From positions 1 through 43,814 of the forward strand of contig MCFE01000703.1 of the NCBI GenBank assembly GCA_002104905.1: 43,814 bases of DNA, written 5' to 3'. Positions 40,377-43,814 of the stretch are shown piece after piece (position 1 is the first letter of the stretch; every line of letters begins with the position of its first letter). The DNA is from Basidiobolus meristosporus CBS 931.73. Taxonomy: Eukaryota > Basidiobolomycota > Basidiobolomycetes > Basidiobolales > Basidiobolaceae. The position numbers and the translations under genes were made by a program. The notes below the pieces were generated by a model. That model worked only from the letters and a program-made list of their open reading frames with translations. It was not told the origin of the DNA and did not search any database.

Positions 40377-42236
40377 TAAAAACTTATATTTGGCTGCATT
40401 AGCCAATATTAGTCTGATGGAATTAAACTTGGCTAACAGTGCAAAGGTCTCAGTATAGTCAAGTCCTTTTGTTTGAGAGTATCCTTTGGCTACAAGTCTT
40501 GCTTTGTATCTTTCAATTGTACCATCAGCCTTGTATTTTGTCTTGAAGACCCATCTGCATCCAATTGATTTTTGGTTGATTGGTAATTTGACTAAGTCCC
40601 AAGTTTGATTTTCCATCAGTGCCTGATATTCCTCAGTCATTGCAGATCTCCAAAACGTTGTCTGAGGGCTATTTAGGGCCTCTTTTACAGTCTGGGGTTC
40701 ATCAATATGGACTGAATAGGCATAGGCTAAGTTTGTACCCTCATTAATATAGTGATTTGGGCTATTTCTTGTCCGATTTGATCTCCGGGCATTTGATACT
40801 GGAATGATCACTTCTGGGATATTCCTGGGCACTGATTCTGGCTGAACCACAGTTGTAGAGTCCTCTGGAGTGAAAAAATTTTCATTGTTTTGCTCTGATT
40901 CAATCCTGACAATTGGTGGACTTGAGATCAAATTTTTGTCATCATCTGATGTCATTTTTTGTGAAAATTTTGAATTTTCATCAAACAACACATCCCTGGA
41001 CTTGATCAGCTTCTTTGCTTTGGTATTGTAGAGTCTGTATGCCTTACTCTCATTGCAGTAGCCCAAAAATATGCATTTTACACTTTTTGGCTCAAATTTT
41101 GACTGATTTCTGGCCAGTTTTTTGGCATATGCTGTACACCCAAATATTCTTAGATGTTCTGCACTTGGTCTGTATCCATACCATGCTTCAAATGGAGTAG
41201 AATCACGAAGTATTCTGTTATAACTCCTATTTTTAAGGTATACAGCAGTGGCAACTGATTCTGCCCAAAAATCATAGGATAATTTTTGATCATGGATCAT
41301 AGATCTTGCCATATCAATTATTGATCTGTTAGCTTGTTCTGCTACTCCATTATGCTGTGGGGAGTATGGTACAGTAGTCTCTTGCTTTATCCCATGAATT
41401 TTGCAGAAGTGGATGAAGAGTTTTGAGGTATATTCTCCACCATTGTCAGAGCGTATTTTCTTGATTTTTTCACCAGTTTCTCTCTCCATTATGGCTTTAA
41501 ACTCCCTGAACTTAGACAGAGCTTCTTCCTTTCTCTCCATGAAGTAGACCCATGTGTATCTTGTATAATCATCAATAAAAGTGATTAAATACTTCATCCC
41601 GCCTAAGGATAAATTTTGCATAGGTCCACACAGATCTGAGTGAATTAGATCTAATTTTTTCTTAGTTTTGATTAACCCAGAGCTCTTGAACGGTTGTCTG
41701 GCTTGTTTCCCATATATGCAGGCTTCACAGTGCTCCAAATTAGCTGGGGGATCAATTTTCACTCCAGAAATTAGCTGATCTTTGATCATTTTACACAAAT
41801 AATCAAAATTGATGTGCCCAAATCTCCTGTGCCAAAGCATTGGTGTTTCTTCATTTAAGTTACTTATATTGGCTTCCAGATATGATGGAATATAAGTCAA
41901 CTTGTATAGATTCTGATCTCTGCTGCCCAAAGCAATATGGGCACCATTTTGATCAGTGATCCTGCATCCAGAATTGTCAAAACTGAAACTGAGTCCTTCT
42001 GCTGTGGCCTTGCTTACAGAGAGTAGGTTCTTGGCTATTTCTGGTACATAGAGTACTTCTTTAAAGGTCAGTGTATGGCTTCCTTCACTGCTTCTAAGGT
42101 TTACTTGGATAGTTCCTTCTCCCACTGCATCAAGTGTTCTACTTGTCACCCATGAAAACCTTCTTAATTGGAATTTCTTGATATTGGGTAAAAAGTTCTT
42201 TTTGGTGTGTAAAGTGTTGAGATGCTCCAGAGTCAA
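40359..42236 (-). pseudogene. integrase and RT N-terminus of copia 3 (625-codon frame)
   Basis: The longest open frame in the window. It has TLDAVGEGTIQVNLRSSEG and VLYVPEIAKNLLSVSKATAE, then the HHCC finger (WHRRFGHINFDYL, CEACIYGKQARQPF). The integrase core has all three acids: LIHSDLCGPM, RSDNGGEYTSK and HNGVAEQANR. Next AWYGYRPSAEHLRIFGC, FLGYCNESKAYRLYN and the linker. The RT start has [20 protein letters not shown] and [20 protein letters not shown], ending KFLFIKWM at a stop one frame away from MDVKTAF. The first ~25 codons are out of frame with the protease; a one-base insertion at about 42150 explains this. Confidence 0.95.
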
Positions 42237-42461
42237 TATACCACATCTGAGAATCCTTGTTTGTGGTCATATTTAGTGCAGATATGAATAGTCTATCTTC
42301 AGTTGTTGCAGCATTTCCATATTCAGGCTTCTTTTGCTGATTATCTTTCTTTTTGAGACACCGGTCTGATGTGTGTCCTTTCCTTTTGCAGTAGTTACAA
42401 AACAGGTTGCTGTTGCCTTTGTAGGGTCTTGGGCACCTCCTTTGTTGGTTATCATTGCTTA
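42150..42461 (-). pseudogene. Gag knuckle and protease of copia 3 (out of frame)
   Basis: Between the gag and integrase frames the minus strand encodes, in the family's true frame, the CCHC knuckle FCNYCKRKGHTSDRC (about 42405-42360) and the protease motif YIDSGASQHFTHQ (about 42240-42200). A one-base deletion near 42466 and a one-base insertion near 42150 isolate this part. Confidence 0.85.
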
Positions 42462-43100
42462 TTAAAGCTTTTCTTCTTCCTTCTTATTGGCGCTTGATTT
42501 TCTTAATTCTTCATCCAGGAGCCTTCCATATACGTAATTTAAGGTCAAATCTTCAGTTCTGGACTCTAGGGCTGATACAAGGCCCTGAAACTTGTCTGTC
42601 AGGCTATTCAGGATGGTAACTATCACATCCTCATCAGTAGTTGGTACGCCCACAGATTCCATCTCATCTACCAGCAGGGTAATTCTGTTAATTAGATTTT
42701 TCATTTCTTCTCCTGGCAGCATCTTTGTAGTAAAGAATTTTTGTCTCAGATACATTTTCTTGGCAGCTGAACATGACTGGTAGGTGTCTTCTAATGCTTT
42801 CCAGGCATTCTTTGCCGTTTTTGCTCTTGAGCATTGAATTAGCAATTTGTCCTTAACATTAAGGCAAATGCAGTTAAAGGCACTTTGTTCTTTCTTCTGG
42901 TACTTTAAGGCTTCCTCTCCCACGTTTTTAGGAGGGCATTCTTCTCCCATGACAATATCCCAAAGGCCTCTTTCTTGTAGCAGCATCTTCATCTTCACCT
43001 TCCACACTTGGTAGTTAGATCCATCCAACTTTTCAGCAGAGGGAAAAATTCCAGTAATAGCAGTAGTAGACATTGCAGAGAGTGACAGCTTGGGGCTCAT
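42462..43100 (-). pseudogene. Gag of copia 3 (C-terminally frameshifted)
   Basis: Open from the ATG at 43100, inside the primer-binding site (MSPKLSLSAMSTTAITGIFP). It has LDGSNYQVWKVKMKMLLQE, AFNCICLNVKDKLLIQ, LEDTYQSCSAAKKMYLRQKF, VDEMESVGVPTTDEDVIVTI and LLDEELRKSSANKKEEE, ending two codons later because one base of the family's AATGC is missing (about 42466). The zinc knuckle is therefore lost from the product. The frame is also open upstream through the LTR to 43310, but AUG in the primer site is the shared start of copia 2 and 3. Confidence 0.9.
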
Positions 43101-43104
43101 AACC
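43093..43104 (-). promoter_or_regulatory. primer-binding site of copia 3: exact initiator tRNA-Met anticodon-arm match
   Basis: The plus strand GGGCTCATAACC abuts the 5' LTR. It is identical to the conserved anticodon arm of initiator tRNA-Met, so the minus (RNA-sense) strand pairs with it over 12 bases. It includes the gag ATG. Confidence 0.87.
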
Positions 43105-43451
43105 TGTTGTAAGAGTCTTGGAGATATTGGAAGTGATTTGGAGAACAAGTAGATTATGTGGTTTTCACTTAATGATTTATTGAATGTAAAAGTAGTATTT
43201 ATACTTTTACCTGGTCTTGGCATTACAAACACGATAGAATAGGTTAAGGAAGGTCCCAAGAACATGTGTGCAAAGTTTGGGGCTGTTTGGACAACTTTGA
43301 GAATTTTCATGTTCTGGGTACCTGGTATTTTGGTGAAAATATTCTAAGTAAATCCCAACAAGGAATTTGGTCAGTATTCTCTAGGATTTGAAGGTGATGA
43401 TCTAAGTGACTAAGTTAGGTGAATATTTAGGTGGAAATACAAATTTTTACA
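43105..43451 (-). repeat. 5' LTR of copia 3
   Basis: 347 bp, TGTTGTAAGAG to ATTTTTACA on plus. On minus a TATA-like AAGTATAAATACTAC lies at 43192-43206. Confidence 0.95.
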
Positions 43452-43814
43452 AGTTATTCTCATGTAAACATAGTACTCTAACCTTTCATAATCCTGCTTG
43501 TCCCACAATTTAATCATCAAAGTGAGTCTGCTCCATATGTACTGTATCACAATCAAGATATCCAATGGTAAGTCTCACTGATATCTGGGCCTATTTTGTC
43601 AACCTGGATAGCTACTTGCATTTATTACTGGATGATTTTTGTATGCTTTTGCAAGAATATGAATTTAATCTAAATGCTGAGACACTTGAGATGGATGGAA
43701 TCTGTAGGAGCAAAAGCTTTACACCAGGAGTAATGCATCTGTACTTCAACAATATCTTAAAACTAATGACCAAGTTGCACATGAGGCATCTCATGCTAAA
43801 TGAGCCCTTTTGGA
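43452..43814 (+). pseudogene. Tnp2-like transposase, copy 5 (segment 2)
   Basis: Resumes with YSHVNIVL, decayed, then a block matching copy 1 at 9130-9200 (ISGPILSTWIATCIYYW-like). It then skips to the region homologous to 15330-15440 (GAKALHQE, YFNNILKTNDQVAH). Between them about 500 bp of the gene, including the GHN motif, is missing. It runs off the window edge. Confidence 0.62.

Larger units (their letters stand above)
38771..43451 (-). mobile_element. Ty1/copia element 3, best preserved retrotransposon
   Basis: 4681 bp on minus with LTRs 38771-39116 (3') and 43105-43451 (5'), an initiator tRNA-Met primer site, gag, pol and a purine tract. LTRs differ at about 9 positions by eye. Flanks read AGTTT (38766-38770) and AGTTA (43452-43456), a 5-bp duplication with one later change; the transposase sequence reads on across the site. 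Three frame breaks and one late stop. Confidence 0.95.
38689..43814 (+). mobile_element. Tnp2-type transposon copy 5 fragment, split by copia 3
   Basis: Pieces 38689-38770 and 43452-43814 (to the window edge) are one stretch of the Tnp2 central region once copia 3 is removed. It aligns with 8950-9230 and beyond. The gene is on plus. Confidence 0.68.

Overview
The window is a eukaryotic, almost certainly fungal, repeat island of about 40% GC by eye. I see no host gene, tRNA, rRNA, CRISPR or bacterial signal; nearly all of it is transposable elements inserted into one another. Tnp2-type (CACTA-like) transposases in many decayed copies, Ty1/copia elements primed by the middle of initiator tRNA-Met, Ty3/gypsy elements and a PIF/Harbinger-like element suggest a filamentous fungus, probably a basidiomycete. 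The species cannot be named from sequence.

Bottom layer: five copies (numbered 1 to 5) of one DNA transposon family carrying two divergent genes, a Tnp2-like transposase and a second gene of unknown function ('ORF2'). Copy 1 runs 1127-17027 in pieces. It is split by copy 2 (2697-8418, inverted) and by gypsy element 2 (9482-15280). Copy 3 starts at 17031, three bases after the end of copy 1, and runs to about 36398. It is split by copia 1 (18325-23008), a probable solo LTR (24057-24716), a 319-bp unknown repeat (25115-25433) and copia 2 (25498-34821). Copy 4 (36399-38212) is an internally deleted derivative. Copy 5 (38689 to the window end) is split by copia 3 (38771-43451).

Upper layers: gypsy 2 carries a 734-bp foldback MITE (11929-12662, target duplication ACT). 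Copia 2 carries a 4.5-kb Harbinger-like element (28429-32948, target duplication TAT). The MITE and the 4.5-kb element share terminal inverted repeats, so the large one is a plausible source family for the small one. Gypsy 1 (1-1126) enters from the left edge.

State of decay: every element carries stops, frameshifts or catalytic-site changes. Many are C:G to T:A changes (CAA/CAG to stop, Asp to Asn in integrase and RT active sites), as expected of methylation-driven or RIP-like mutation. Copia 3 is the best preserved. It keeps its integrase DDE and RT YVDD but has three frame breaks. The most interesting content is the two-gene Tnp2 family with its unrecognised second protein, the Harbinger/MITE pair, and the copia primer site that contains the gag start codon.
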